Origin: an uncultured Acidimicrobiales bacterium
GTDB lineage: Bacteria; Actinomycetota; Acidimicrobiia; Acidimicrobiales; SZUA-35
Direction of reading: 5' to 3'
Length of the DNA: 64,000 bases
NCBI GenBank assembly: GCA_938021675.1
Contig: CALIFY010000018.1
Span: 1-64,000, forward strand
The notes beneath the pieces are model-generated. The model did not search any database. It was given only the letters and a program-made list of their open reading frames with translations, and was not told where the DNA came from. The translations under genes were made by a program, and so were the position numbers. Below are positions 34,498-43,651 of the stretch, piece by piece; the first letter of the stretch is position 1; each line of letters opens with the position of its first letter.

Positions 34498-35355
34498 GTG
34501 ATCCTCGATCTCGGGACGCACCGCTTCGACATCACCCATAGAGCCCTCGTCATGGGGATCCTAAATCGGACCCCTGACAGCTTTTTTGATGCCGGTGAAT
34601 ATTGGGATTTCGACGCCTTTCTGGCCAAGGCCCAGCAGCTGGTGGACGACGGTGCCGACTTTCTCGATGTCGGAGGGGTGAAAGCTGGCCCCGGAGATGA
34701 GGTGGGGGTTGAGGAGGAACTCGAACGGGTTGTTCCCGCTATCGAGGCTCTCCGGCGCCGATTCGATGTTCCGATTTCAGTCGACACTTGGCGGGCCGAG
34801 GTCCTTCGTCAATCGATTGCTGTCGGTGCTGACGTCGGAAACGACATAAGCGGCTTTGCCGACCCCGACTATCTGGCGGTGGCTGCCGCGGGCGGAGCAT
34901 CGGTAGTTGCCACCCATATTCGCCTCAGCCCCCGCGTGCCCGACCCGGACCCGGTGTACGGCGACCTAGTGGCCGAGGTGTGCTCGTTTCTGACCGATCG
35001 AGCGGAACGAGCTGTTGCCGCTGGCATCCCCCGGGCTCGGGTGGTTATCGATGCGGGGCTCGACCTCGGAAAGACGGCGCCGATGTCGTTGGAACTACTA
35101 CATGAGTCCGACACGCTGGCTGCCCTCGGCTACCCGCTGCTGTTGTCGGCATCGAACAAACGGTTCCTTTTCGAGCTGCTGGAAACCGATCGGCGAGACA
35201 TTGCATCGGGAACGACAGCAGCCCATACGATCGGGATTGCCAAGGGGTGCCGTGTCATCCGGGCCCACGATGTTCAAGCCGGTCGGCGGGTAGCCGATCT
35301 CATGGCCGAGATCCTGGCGACCAGCGCGCTGGTTGCTGAAGGGGGGCAGGGGTGA
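34498..35355 (+). CDS. folP: Dihydropteroate synthase homologue of the FolP2 type
   Basis: This 285-aa TIM-barrel protein has the DHPS opening MGILNRTPDSFFDAG and the late barrel strand SNKRFLFELL. The usual DIGGESTRPG loop is replaced by DVGGVKAGPGDEV. That VKAGPGD loop, and the NRTPDSF variant of NVTPDSF, recall the second DHPS paralogue of mycobacteria (FolP2), which is reported not to replace FolP1 in folate synthesis. The protein may therefore not make dihydropteroate. It starts with GTG and overlaps holA by four bases (GTGA). Confidence 0.85.
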   Translation: MILDLGTHRFDITHRALVMGILNRTPDSFFDAGEYWDFDAFLAKAQQLVDDGADFLDVGGVKAGPGDEVGVEEELERVVPAIEALRRRFDVPISVDTWRAEVLRQSIAVGADVGNDISGFADPDYLAVAAAGGASVVATHIRLSPRVPDPDPVYGDLVAEVCSFLTDRAERAVAAGIPRARVVIDAGLDLGKTAPMSLELLHESDTLAALGYPLLLSASNKRFLFELLETDRRDIASGTTAAHTIGIAKGCRVIRAHDVQAGRRVADLMAEILATSALVAEGGQG

Positions 35356-36353
35356 CCGTTGTATTCATTAAGGGTGACGACGAAACGCTTGTCGCTCAAG
35401 CCGTCCAGTCGGTGGTGAAGGGCCTGGTCGGTGACGGCGACCGCAGCCTGATGGTCGAGGAGGTTACCGAGGACGACTACAGCGATGGAGCCGAAGTCAG
35501 CCCCGCCGCTCTGGTCACAGCAGCCCAAACGATGCCTTTTCTCACCGATCGACGGGTGGTTGTTGGCCGAAACCTGGCGTTGTTTTCCAAAGCGGCGACC
35601 GTCATGCCCTTCATTGAGTTGTTGACCATCGCCCCCGACACGACCGACCTGGTGCTGGTTTGGGAGCGCGCAAGTACAACGAATCGGATGCCCGCGGTGC
35701 CGAAAGGGTTCACCGAAGCGCTCAAGTCTGTCGGCGCCGAATTTGTCGAAGCCGCACCATCGGGCCGGGGTCGGAAGTCGTTGCTCGACGAGCGGCTCGG
35801 GAGCGGGCCCGTCCGCCTCGACAATCAAGCCAAGGTCGCCATTGCGGACCGTATCGGCGACGATGTCGGCCGATTGGCCTCATTACTCGAGACCTTGGCG
35901 AGCACTTTTGGCGAAGATGCGTCGTTGTCGGCCGATGATGTTGCCCCGTTTCTCGGTGAAGCGTCAGACGTACCTCCGTGGGAGCTGACCGATGCCATCG
36001 ACTCCGGCAACATCCCCCTGGCCCTGGAAAAGCTTTCGAGGATGACGGTCGGCGGCGATCGGCACCCTCTACAGACCCTGGCCACCCTCCATTCGCACTA
36101 TCAGCGGGCGCTGCGGCTTGACGGGGCCGGAGCTGGCAACGAAAAGGCTGCGGCCGCGGTCCTTGGTATGACAGGCTCCACCTTCCCCGCTCGCAAGGCG
36201 CTGACCCTTAGCCGAAAGCTCGGAGGAACGGGCACTGCGGATGCGATCGGTTTGCTGGCGGCAGCCGATATCGGCTTGCGCGGCGGGTCGGGGCTTCCGG
36301 CCGACACGGTCATGAAGGTGTTGGTGGCCAGGCTTACGCGACTCAGCCGCTAA
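35352..36353 (+). CDS. holA: DNA polymerase III delta subunit
   Basis: This 333-aa protein matches HolA, the wrench that opens the sliding clamp in the clamp loader. It has the RecA-like N-terminal part (VVFIKGDDETLVAQAV and FLTDRRVVVGRN), the middle DAIDSGNIPLALEKLSRM and a C-terminal collar domain (LHSHYQRALRL). Its GTG overlaps the stop of the DHPS-like gene. A 14-bp hairpin covers its stop codon. Confidence 0.93.
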   Translation: MTVVFIKGDDETLVAQAVQSVVKGLVGDGDRSLMVEEVTEDDYSDGAEVSPAALVTAAQTMPFLTDRRVVVGRNLALFSKAATVMPFIELLTIAPDTTDLVLVWERASTTNRMPAVPKGFTEALKSVGAEFVEAAPSGRGRKSLLDERLGSGPVRLDNQAKVAIADRIGDDVGRLASLLETLASTFGEDASLSADDVAPFLGEASDVPPWELTDAIDSGNIPLALEKLSRMTVGGDRHPLQTLATLHSHYQRALRLDGAGAGNEKAAAAVLGMTGSTFPARKALTLSRKLGGTGTADAIGLLAAADIGLRGGSGLPADTVMKVLVARLTRLSR

Positions 36354-36371
36354 CGAGTAGCGGCTGAGTCG
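36339..36371 (+). terminator. Hairpin spanning the holA stop codon
   Basis: CGACTCAGCCGCTA (36339-36352) pairs perfectly with TAGCGGCTGAGTCG (36358-36371) around ACGAG. The holA TAA (36351-36353) lies in the stem-loop. No T-run follows. It lies between convergent holA and rpsT. Confidence 0.7.
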
Positions 36372-36403
36372 GATGCGATCGGTTGTGGTGTAGCTGCGAG
36401 ATG

Positions 36404-36452
36404 GCGCTAGCTGTGACATGTGCGCTAGCTGTGACACAGCTAGCGGTGACAC
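36404..36452. repeat. Direct repeats and 23-bp palindrome downstream of rpsT
   Basis: GCGCTAGCTGTGACA occurs twice (36404-36418 and 36422-36436). The second copy forms a near-perfect palindrome with CACAGCTAGCG (stem 36423-36433 with 36435-36445). A third imperfect half-copy follows to 36452. On the minus strand it lies just after the rpsT stop and can act as its terminator, although no T-run is present. Confidence 0.7.
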
Positions 36453-36456
36453 GGCG

Positions 36457-36717
36457 TTAGGAGTCGCTGGTGTCTTTCATGCGAGCCATCAGCCGGCTCT
36501 TCTTACGCGCTGCGGTGTTCTTGTGGATGACACCCTTCGCCGCTGCCTTGTCGATCCGCTTGATCGTTTGACGGATGGCCTCCGCCTCACTCTCAGAGCC
36601 AGCGGCAGCCAACGCAGCTTGTTCGCGAGTGCGAAGTTCTGAACGTACCGCTCGGTTCCGGAGTCGACGCTTCTCGTTCTGACGATTGCGTTTGATTTGA
36701 CTCTTGATATTAGCCAC
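36457..36717 (-). CDS. rpsT: 30S ribosomal protein S20
   Basis: This 86-aa, highly basic protein matches S20: the N-terminal [20 protein letters not shown] and the C-terminal [20 protein letters not shown] are diagnostic. It binds 16S rRNA early in small-subunit assembly. It is divergent from lepA, with the promoters in the 98 bases between them, an arrangement shared by many bacteria. Confidence 0.97.
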   Translation of the reverse strand: MANIKSQIKRNRQNEKRRLRNRAVRSELRTREQAALAAAGSESEAEAIRQTIKRIDKAAAKGVIHKNTAARKKSRLMARMKDTSDS

Positions 36718-36815
36718 ATGGTGAGGATAGTGGCCCGAGCGGGCAAAACTGCGCGGCTGACCACCTAACGTGGGATCGTCCTCGTTTTGTGGGGACGGTA
36801 GTTTTTGGAAGGTAT

Positions 36816-38606
36816 ATGTCCGTCTCGATCGATCGCATAAGAAACCTGGCCATCATCGCCCACATAGACCACGGGAAGTCGACCCTGGCCGACCGCTTGT
36901 TGGAACTCTGTGGAGCTGTCGAGGCGCGTGACATGCGCGCCCAGTACCTCGACTCGATGGAACTCGAACGGGAGCGGGGGATAACCATCAAGCTCCAGAG
37001 CGTCAAGCTCGAATGGAAGGGCCATGTCATCAATCTGATCGACACCCCTGGTCACGTCGACTTCGGCTACGAGGTCAGCCGGTCCCTGGCCGCATGCGAG
37101 GGCGTGGTGTTGGTGGTCGATGCTGCCCAGGGCATCGAGGCACAGACATTGGCTAACACGTATCTCGCCTTGGAGAACGATCTTGAGATCGTGCCAGTTC
37201 TCAATAAGCTCGATCTACCGGCTGCCGAACCAGACCTTCACGCCTCGGAAATGGAGAACGTGATCGGGATTCCGGCAACCGACGTGTTGAGAATCTCGGC
37301 GAAGACCGGAATGGGGGTTGAAGCGCTGCTCGACGCCATCGTCGAGCGGATCCCGCCGCCGAAAGGTGATCCCAACCTCGGTTTGCAATCGTTGATCTTC
37401 GACAGCCACTTCGATAACTACCGGGGCGTGATCTCCAGCGTGCGAGTGGTCAACGGCCGTCTCCACACCGGGGAAAAGTTGCGCTTCATGCAGGCCGGGG
37501 CAGTGCACGAGGCCGACGAAGTCGGTGTTCGAACGCCGAACAACTCTCCGGTTGACTCTCTCGGACCGGGCGAGGTCGGCTACCTCATCGCCGGCATTAA
37601 GGATGTTCGCGAGGCGCGATCTGGTGAGACCATCACCACCGCGGCGAACCCGGCCCAAGAGCCGTTGGATGGCTATCGAGAGCCGAAACCCATGGTGTTC
37701 TGTGGGTTGTACCCGGTCGATGGCGATGACTACGAGGATTTTCGGGACGCGCTAGACAAACTCCGACTCGACGATGGCAGCTTCACCTTTGAGCCGGAAA
37801 CCTCTTCAGCCCTCGGATTCGGGTTTCGTTGTGGCTTCCTTGGCCTACTCCATATGGAGATCGTGCGCGAACGCCTCCAGAGGGAGTTCGATTTGAATCT
37901 GATCGCCACCAGCCCATCTGTCCAGTATCGCCTCACCATGAACGATGGGACAGAGTTGGCGATCGACAACCCGTCGGCGCTGCCGCCGGCCGGCGATTTC
38001 GCACATATCGAGGAGCCATACCTGATGGCCTCGATGATCACCCCTGCCGACTACACCGGCACTCTGATGGAACTTTGTCATGCACGACGAGGGCGCATGG
38101 AAAAAATGGAATACCTCTCGCCGGAGCGGGTCGAGCTGGTGTTTCGGCTCCCCCTCGCCGAAGTTGTCATCGATTTCTTCGATCAGCTCAAGAGCCGCAG
38201 CCAAGGTTACGCCAGCCTTGATTACGAACCGGTCGGCTACGAGACCGGCGACTTGGTCCGGGTCGACGTGATGTTGAACGGCGAACAAGTCGACGCGTTC
38301 TCGACGATCGTCCACCGCGAAAGCTCGTATGAGTACGGTCGCCGGACAGCGGAGAAGCTGCGGACAATCATTCCCCGTCAGCAATTCGAGGTGCCTATCC
38401 AAGCGTCGATCGGGGGCCGCATCATCGCCCGGGAAACGGTTCGGGCCTTCCGCAAGGATGTGACCGAGAAGCTCTACGGCGGAGACGTGACCCGAAAGAA
38501 CAAGCTGTTGAAGAAGCAGAAGGAAGGCAAACGGCGGATGAAAAACATCGGTCGGGTCGAAATTCCTCCCGACACCTTCATCCGCGCCCTCCGACTCGAC
38601 GACTGA
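36816..38606 (+). CDS. lepA: Elongation factor 4 (LepA GTPase)
   Basis: This 596-aa protein has the full LepA domain set. The GTPase domain carries AHIDHGKST, the switch II motif DTPGHVDF and NKLD. An EF-G-like domain II and the domain III/V region come next, then the LepA-specific C-terminal domain with [20 protein letters not shown] and [16 protein letters not shown]. It acts on ribosomes in translation quality or biogenesis. The ATG at 36816 is chosen because GGAAGG lies four bases before it. Confidence 0.98.
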   Translation: MSVSIDRIRNLAIIAHIDHGKSTLADRLLELCGAVEARDMRAQYLDSMELERERGITIKLQSVKLEWKGHVINLIDTPGHVDFGYEVSRSLAACEGVVLVVDAAQGIEAQTLANTYLALENDLEIVPVLNKLDLPAAEPDLHASEMENVIGIPATDVLRISAKTGMGVEALLDAIVERIPPPKGDPNLGLQSLIFDSHFDNYRGVISSVRVVNGRLHTGEKLRFMQAGAVHEADEVGVRTPNNSPVDSLGPGEVGYLIAGIKDVREARSGETITTAANPAQEPLDGYREPKPMVFCGLYPVDGDDYEDFRDALDKLRLDDGSFTFEPETSSALGFGFRCGFLGLLHMEIVRERLQREFDLNLIATSPSVQYRLTMNDGTELAIDNPSALPPAGDFAHIEEPYLMASMITPADYTGTLMELCHARRGRMEKMEYLSPERVELVFRLPLAEVVIDFFDQLKSRSQGYASLDYEPVGYETGDLVRVDVMLNGEQVDAFSTIVHRESSYEYGRRTAEKLRTIIPRQQFEVPIQASIGGRIIARETVRAFRKDVTEKLYGGDVTRKNKLLKKQKEGKRRMKNIGRVEIPPDTFIRALRLDD

Positions 38607-38612
38607 ACGACG

Positions 38613-39977
38613 ATGCCGAGCCCGACAGTCTTCTGGTTCCGCCGCGATCTTCGCCTGGCCGACAACCCCGCTCTTACCGCCGCAGTTCAGGCGAGCGGTG
38701 ACGCGGGGACCGTCGGTGTCTTTGTTGTAGACCCAACCTTGTGGGGACGGTCTGGTCCGAACCGGAAGGCGTTCCTCGTCGACTCGCTGGTAGCTCTCGG
38801 TGCGCAATGCGGTGGCAGGATCGTCATTCGGACTGGCGAGCCGGCTCGCGAACTCCTATCGCTCGCCGTTTCGGTCGGCGCTGATGCGGTATATGCCACC
38901 AGCGACTTCGGGCCGTACGGTCGCCGCCGGGACGACGCGGTTGCTGCGGCCCTGGCGGAATCTGGTCGAGAACTTCGGCTCATCGATTCGCCGTATGCCG
39001 TTCGGCCTGGCACGTTACTCACCGGTGGAGGCACCCCGTACAAGGTCTTCACGCCCTTCTTCCGGGCATGGAAGTCACACGGTTGGCCTGAACCAACACC
39101 GGCGCCAGCGGTCGACTGGCAATCCTGCGGAGCGTCGACGGAGCTGCCGGAGCGACCGTTTACCGACGTCTCGCTGCCTCCTGCGGGCGAACACCACGCC
39201 TGGGATCGAGTCGACGCCTTCTTGGGTGACCGGGTTGCGCGCTACGGGTCCGATCGAGACCATCCCGGCGTACCGGGTACGTCACAATTGTCGCCGTACC
39301 TCAAGTGGGGGACCATTCATCCCCGTCAGCTCTTGGCTCGGCTCGGGCCGTCCCAAGCTGAGGACGTCTTCCGGTCGGAGTTGTGCTGGCGCGAGTTCTA
39401 CGCCGACGTGCTCGCCGATCGGCCCGACACCGCTCGCAACGCCTACAGGCCCGGGATGGCAGCGATGGAGGTCGATAGCGGTCCGGACGCCGACGCGTTC
39501 TTCACCGCCTGGTGCGAGGGCCAGACCGGGTATCCCATTGTCGACGCCGGAATGCGGCAGTTGGCAGCCACCGGCTGGATGCACAACCGAGTTCGGATGA
39601 TCGTCGCCAGCTTCCTCGTCAAAGATCTGCATATCGACTGGACCCGCGGGGCACGACACTTCATGGCTCACCTAGTCGACGGAGACCTGGCGTCGAATAG
39701 CCACGGCTGGCAATGGGTGGCGGGAACCGGCACCGATGCGTCACCCTATTTCCGGATATTCAACCCGGTGACACAGAGCAGAAAATTCGATCCCGATGGT
39801 GCGTACCTGCGGGCCTGGGTTCCGGAGATCGCCCATCTTCCCAATCGATCTATCCATGAGCCGTGGACAGAAAAAACGGGCCCTCCGGCCGGCTATCCGG
39901 CACCGCTGGTGGACCACAGCGTGGAACGAACGATCTCCCTCGATCGCTATCAGCGCCTCAAGCAGACGTGGGCTTGA
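38613..39977 (+). CDS. phr: Deoxyribodipyrimidine photolyase
   Basis: This 454-aa protein has the N-terminal antenna domain (VFWFRRDLRLADNPALTAAV) and the C-terminal FAD-binding domain with WMHNRVRMIVASFLVKDL, DWTRGARHFM and ASNSHGWQWVAGTGTDASPY. These are the residues of class I CPD photolyases that hold the U-shaped FAD and the electron-transfer tryptophans. It repairs UV dimers using light. It is inserted between lepA and hrcA, seven bases after lepA. Confidence 0.95.
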   Translation: MPSPTVFWFRRDLRLADNPALTAAVQASGDAGTVGVFVVDPTLWGRSGPNRKAFLVDSLVALGAQCGGRIVIRTGEPARELLSLAVSVGADAVYATSDFGPYGRRRDDAVAAALAESGRELRLIDSPYAVRPGTLLTGGGTPYKVFTPFFRAWKSHGWPEPTPAPAVDWQSCGASTELPERPFTDVSLPPAGEHHAWDRVDAFLGDRVARYGSDRDHPGVPGTSQLSPYLKWGTIHPRQLLARLGPSQAEDVFRSELCWREFYADVLADRPDTARNAYRPGMAAMEVDSGPDADAFFTAWCEGQTGYPIVDAGMRQLAATGWMHNRVRMIVASFLVKDLHIDWTRGARHFMAHLVDGDLASNSHGWQWVAGTGTDASPYFRIFNPVTQSRKFDPDGAYLRAWVPEIAHLPNRSIHEPWTEKTGPPAGYPAPLVDHSVERTISLDRYQRLKQTWA

Positions 39978-40039
39978 CATGTTCGGCTCAACACCGCGTC
40001 GGCCAGGTCTCCCGGTCACATCGCTAGAATGATGAGACG

Positions 40040-41035
40040 ATGCTAGACGAACGGAAGGCCGCCATTCTCCGGGCCGTTATCGAGGAGTACACAGAGACCG
40101 CTCAGCCGGTCGGGTCGTCTGCCGTCGTCGACGCCGCCGACATCAACGTTTCTCCGGCAACGATACGAAATGACATGGCAGCCCTCGAGGCCGACGGCTA
40201 CCTGCGCCAGCCCCACACGAGTGCCGGTCGAGTGCCGACGCAGAAGGGCTACCGTCACTTCGTCGACAACCTCGATGTCGCCAAGTTGCCGTTGTCTGAG
40301 CGACGAAGGGTGTCGACCTTTTTTGGTCAGATGCGAGGCGAGATCGAAGAGGTCCTCCAGGACACCGCAGCTCTTCTGGCCAACTTGACCGACTACGCCG
40401 CACTAGTGGTCGACGAGAGCGACGACGCTGCTGCCGTTCGCTCGGTTCAGCTCGTTTCCCTGGCCGACCACACGGTCATGATGGTCATTGTCCTGGCCAA
40501 CGGGCAGATCGTCAAACACACCGTCGACTTCGCCTCCGAGATCGACGAAGACACCCTTGGCATGGCCACCGGGCGGATTCGGGCCGCCATCGAGGGCCGC
40601 ACGCTCAGCGAACCGGGCCCGCTCGAACCGAGTGGAAACCCCGTCATCGACTCGGTCGCCGGGCAGTTCTACTGCCTGGTGGCGCCCCCGATCGCCGATG
40701 CCGAGCGGGTGTACGTCGATGGGGCATCAAAGGTGGCGGGGGCGTTCGAAGCGGTGGACTCGGTGGGTCAGGTGCTCACCATTCTCGAACAGCAACTGGT
40801 GGTGGTCAGCCTCCTCGCCGACGTCGTCGACCGCGGGTTGAACGTGGCGATCGGAACCGAGACCGGCGTCGCACCGCTTTCCGAATGCAGCTTGGTTGTT
40901 TCACGCTACGAAGTCGACGGCGAGCACGCCGGTGCCATCGCGGTGCTCGGCCCAACCAGAATGAACTATCCCCAAGCCATCTCGACGGTGGCTGTCGTCA
41001 GCAATCAGCTCAGCAACAGGCTGAGCGAGGGGTAA
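40040..41035 (+). CDS. hrcA: Heat-inducible transcription repressor HrcA
   Basis: This 331-aa protein has the winged-helix N-terminus (LDERKAAILRAVIEEYTETA, then SPATIRNDMAALEADGYLRQ) and the family signature QPHTSAGRVPTQKGYRHFVD. A GAF-like dimer domain follows. HrcA represses chaperone operons through CIRCE elements. I find no CIRCE inverted repeat upstream of this gene or of dnaJ, so its targets are presumably groE or other operons outside the window. dnaJ follows nine bases later. Confidence 0.96.
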   Translation: MLDERKAAILRAVIEEYTETAQPVGSSAVVDAADINVSPATIRNDMAALEADGYLRQPHTSAGRVPTQKGYRHFVDNLDVAKLPLSERRRVSTFFGQMRGEIEEVLQDTAALLANLTDYAALVVDESDDAAAVRSVQLVSLADHTVMMVIVLANGQIVKHTVDFASEIDEDTLGMATGRIRAAIEGRTLSEPGPLEPSGNPVIDSVAGQFYCLVAPPIADAERVYVDGASKVAGAFEAVDSVGQVLTILEQQLVVVSLLADVVDRGLNVAIGTETGVAPLSECSLVVSRYEVDGEHAGAIAVLGPTRMNYPQAISTVAVVSNQLSNRLSEG

Positions 41036-41044
41036 CAGCCGGTC

Positions 41045-42139
41045 ATGGACTACTACGAGATTCTCAACGTCGAGCGTTCGGCGCCACAGGATGAGATCAA
41101 GCGGGCCTATCGAAAACTTGCCCGCGAGCTACATCCCGACGCCAACCCTGGCGATGCCGAAGCGGAGGCTCGCTTTAAGCAGGTGACCGAGGCCTACGAA
41201 GCACTCGGTGATCCCGAAAAGCGCGCTCGATACGATCGCTTCGGTTCTTCGGGGGCCAGAGGAGCCGGCGGTGATCCATTCGGGGGCGGGCTCGGCGATC
41301 TTTTTGATGCGTTCTTCAATACGGGCTCGGCTCGGTCGGAGGGCGGACCGCAGCGCGGCGCCGATCTCGAGGTCGTGGCCCAACTTTCACTGGAAGACGT
41401 TGTCCACGGTGTAGCAAAGGATGTGACCGTTCGGACTGCTGTCCCCTGCGATACGTGTGAGGCCAGCGGAGCCAGCCCTGGCTCAAAGGTGAGTCGCTGT
41501 GATCAGTGCGGGGGATCAGGTCAGATTCGCCAGGTCCGCCAGTCGATCCTCGGGCAGATGGTGACCACTGCGGTCTGTGCCCGATGCTCTGGCGAAGGAA
41601 TGGTCGTCTCCGCTCCCTGTGGTGACTGCTCAGGCGAGGGTCGCCGGATCGAGGATCAGACTTACTCGGTCGAGATCCCGGCCGGGGTCGATGACGGTCA
41701 GACGCTCCGACTCGGTGACCGGGGTGCGGTCGGCCGACGGGGAGGCGGCCGAGGCGATCTGTACGTACAGGTACGAGTTGCCGAACACGCTGATTTTGTG
41801 CGGGCTGGTGATGATCTCCTCGCCGAGCTGCATGTCCCGGTGACCCAAGCAACGCTGGGAGCCGAGGTCGAATTCACCTCTCTCGATGGTGACGTGACTA
41901 TAGAAGTGCCATTTGGGTCCCAAACCGGTCGGCTATTTCGTTTTCGAGACCGTGGCATCGAGCGGCTTCGAGGGCGCGGCCGAGGTGATCTCGTGCTCAC
42001 GCTTATCGTCGACACCCCGACCGACCTCACACCGGAACAGGAAGAGTTGCTCCGTCTCCTCGCGAAGGAACGGGGCGAAGAGGTGCGCGATCCAGGTGAG
42101 GACGGCTTGCTCGGTCGGCTCCGGTCGAAGCTGTCCTGA
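41045..42139 (+). CDS. dnaJ: Chaperone DnaJ
   Basis: This 364-aa type I J-protein has a J domain with HPD in ARELHPDANPG, a Gly/Phe-rich linker (about 73-100), and the zinc-binding domain with four cysteine repeats: CDTCEASG (imperfect third position), CDQCGGSG, CARCSGEG and CGDCSGEG. A C-terminal client-binding domain follows. It stimulates DnaK. Linked to hrcA upstream and rsmE downstream, the usual order. Confidence 0.97.
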   Translation: MDYYEILNVERSAPQDEIKRAYRKLARELHPDANPGDAEAEARFKQVTEAYEALGDPEKRARYDRFGSSGARGAGGDPFGGGLGDLFDAFFNTGSARSEGGPQRGADLEVVAQLSLEDVVHGVAKDVTVRTAVPCDTCEASGASPGSKVSRCDQCGGSGQIRQVRQSILGQMVTTAVCARCSGEGMVVSAPCGDCSGEGRRIEDQTYSVEIPAGVDDGQTLRLGDRGAVGRRGGGRGDLYVQVRVAEHADFVRAGDDLLAELHVPVTQATLGAEVEFTSLDGDVTIEVPFGSQTGRLFRFRDRGIERLRGRGRGDLVLTLIVDTPTDLTPEQEELLRLLAKERGEEVRDPGEDGLLGRLRSKLS

Positions 42140-42170
42140 TCTCCAACCGCCCGCCAACGCCAAGCTAGAG

Positions 42171-42857
42171 ATGGATCCCAGCCTCTCCGAGCTTCGACAT
42201 CGCCCACTGGCATTCGTCGAAGATCTCGACGCCCCGGTGTTGGATGACGCCGACCGGCATCACCTCGATCGATCGTTGCGGCTTCGTCCCGGTGATGCGC
42301 TTACCGTCGGTGACGGACAGGGTCGATGGCGAGCTGTCCGGTTCGGGATTGATCTGGAAGCAGACGGACCGATCGGTTCGGTCGCTCGGCGCACCGTTCC
42401 CGTCACCGTAGCCTTTTCGCCAGTTAAGGGAGATCGCTCCGATCTGGTCGTTCAAAAGCTGACCGAGCTTGGGATCGACCGGATCGTACCGGTAACCACC
42501 GAACGTTCGGTGGTGCGGTGGGACGATGCGCGGGCGGCTAAACATCGCCAACGTCACACGAGGATTGTGCGGGAAGCAGCGATGCAGTCCCGTACTCTTT
42601 GGTTGCCGAGGGTCGAATTGCTCACTGCGTTCGAACCGTTCGTGGCCGAACACGATGATGCCGTCTTGGCCGATCCGATGGGAGGGGTGTGTCATCATCC
42701 GCCGTCGACGGTGATGATTGGCCCGGAGGGAGGCTTCTCTTCCGCTGAATTAGCTGGTCGGGCGACGATGGCGTTGCCCGGAGGGGTCCTGCGAACGGAG
42801 ACGGCTGCGATCACCGCGGCCGTTGCCGTGTTGTTGCACCTCGAACGAGACGGCTAG
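42171..42857 (+). CDS. rsmE: 16S rRNA m3U1498 methyltransferase
   Basis: This 228-aa protein has an N-terminal PUA-like domain (HHLDRSLRLRPGDALTVGDG) and a SPOUT methyltransferase domain: VQKLTELGIDRIVPVTTERS, a central REAAMQS, and the knot motif MIGPEGGFSSAE with the late LRTETAAITA. These define RsmE. A longer upstream frame overlaps dnaJ and is rejected; the ATG at 42171 gives a standard N-terminus. Confidence 0.95.
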   Translation: MDPSLSELRHRPLAFVEDLDAPVLDDADRHHLDRSLRLRPGDALTVGDGQGRWRAVRFGIDLEADGPIGSVARRTVPVTVAFSPVKGDRSDLVVQKLTELGIDRIVPVTTERSVVRWDDARAAKHRQRHTRIVREAAMQSRTLWLPRVELLTAFEPFVAEHDDAVLADPMGGVCHHPPSTVMIGPEGGFSSAELAGRATMALPGGVLRTETAAITAAVAVLLHLERDG

Positions 42858-42972
42858 GTCCAAGCCCGCCGTACCGATGGCGTTGAACACATCGCGTGGT
42901 TGATGTTGCTCTGAGTGGCAAGTACGGTATGCGAACAATTCGACGGCCACGGGTCGTCGACAACGACTGGGT

Positions 42973-43572
42973 ATGGGGAGACCAGGCTTGGCCATGGGTG
43001 AAGTATCGACCGAGGGCGACTACGAGCGCGGCGCGCTGGAGCACGATGGTGTGGATGAGGCATCGTCGGCCTATGGGCGGCGGGTCGGCGAGCGACTCCG
43101 TGCGATCCGCCGGCAGAAACGACTGTCTTTGCAGGATGTGGAGGCCAACTCCAAGCAGGAATTCAAAGCATCGGTGCTCGGAGCATACGAGCGTGGTGAA
43201 CGGGCCATCTCGGTACCGAGACTCGAACGTTTAGCCCAGTACTACAGCGTCCCTGTCGATCAGCTGCTGCCACGGTCCACCGCAGGCCACGCCAGCGCCG
43301 AAGTACTCGACCTCACGGGTCGAACCGGCCGGTCAAACGGGGTAACCATCTATCTCGCTCAACTTGAGAACGTTTCTCGGCCCGAGGGCGAGATGCTCGG
43401 GCGCTATCTGGTGATGATCCAGGTTCAGCGACAGGACTTCAACGGGCGGGTGCTGACCATCCGCCATGATGACCTCCGAGCGGTGGCCTGCATCCTCGGG
43501 GTTGAGATCGACGCTGCGGTCGACCGACTCACCGACCTCGGATTGACTCGGCTAGCCAGCTCTCCATCCTGA
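42973..43572 (+). CDS. bldD: BldD-like XRE-family transcription regulator with altered c-di-GMP motif
   Basis: This 199-aa protein has an N-terminal helix-turn-helix (YGRRVGERLRAIRRQKRLSL to YERGERAISVPRLERLAQYY) and a C-terminal domain collinear with Streptomyces BldD, the developmental regulator dimerised by cyclic di-GMP. The BldD signature RGD-x8-RQDD reads R153-Q-D155, eight residues (FNGRVLTI), then R164-H-D-D167: the charged residues are kept, the Gly and Gln are changed. A 35-residue acidic N-terminal extension is unlike BldD; starts at 42973 or 42994 are both possible. It sits between rsmE and phoH. Confidence 0.85.
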   Translation: MGRPGLAMGEVSTEGDYERGALEHDGVDEASSAYGRRVGERLRAIRRQKRLSLQDVEANSKQEFKASVLGAYERGERAISVPRLERLAQYYSVPVDQLLPRSTAGHASAEVLDLTGRTGRSNGVTIYLAQLENVSRPEGEMLGRYLVMIQVQRQDFNGRVLTIRHDDLRAVACILGVEIDAAVDRLTDLGLTRLASSPS

Positions 43573-43651
43573 CTTCGGCCGACAAGCGCCGACAGTCCGC
43601 TTCAGATCTGGGTAAGCCGCATCGAATGCACTGCTAGGGTAGGTGGTACCC

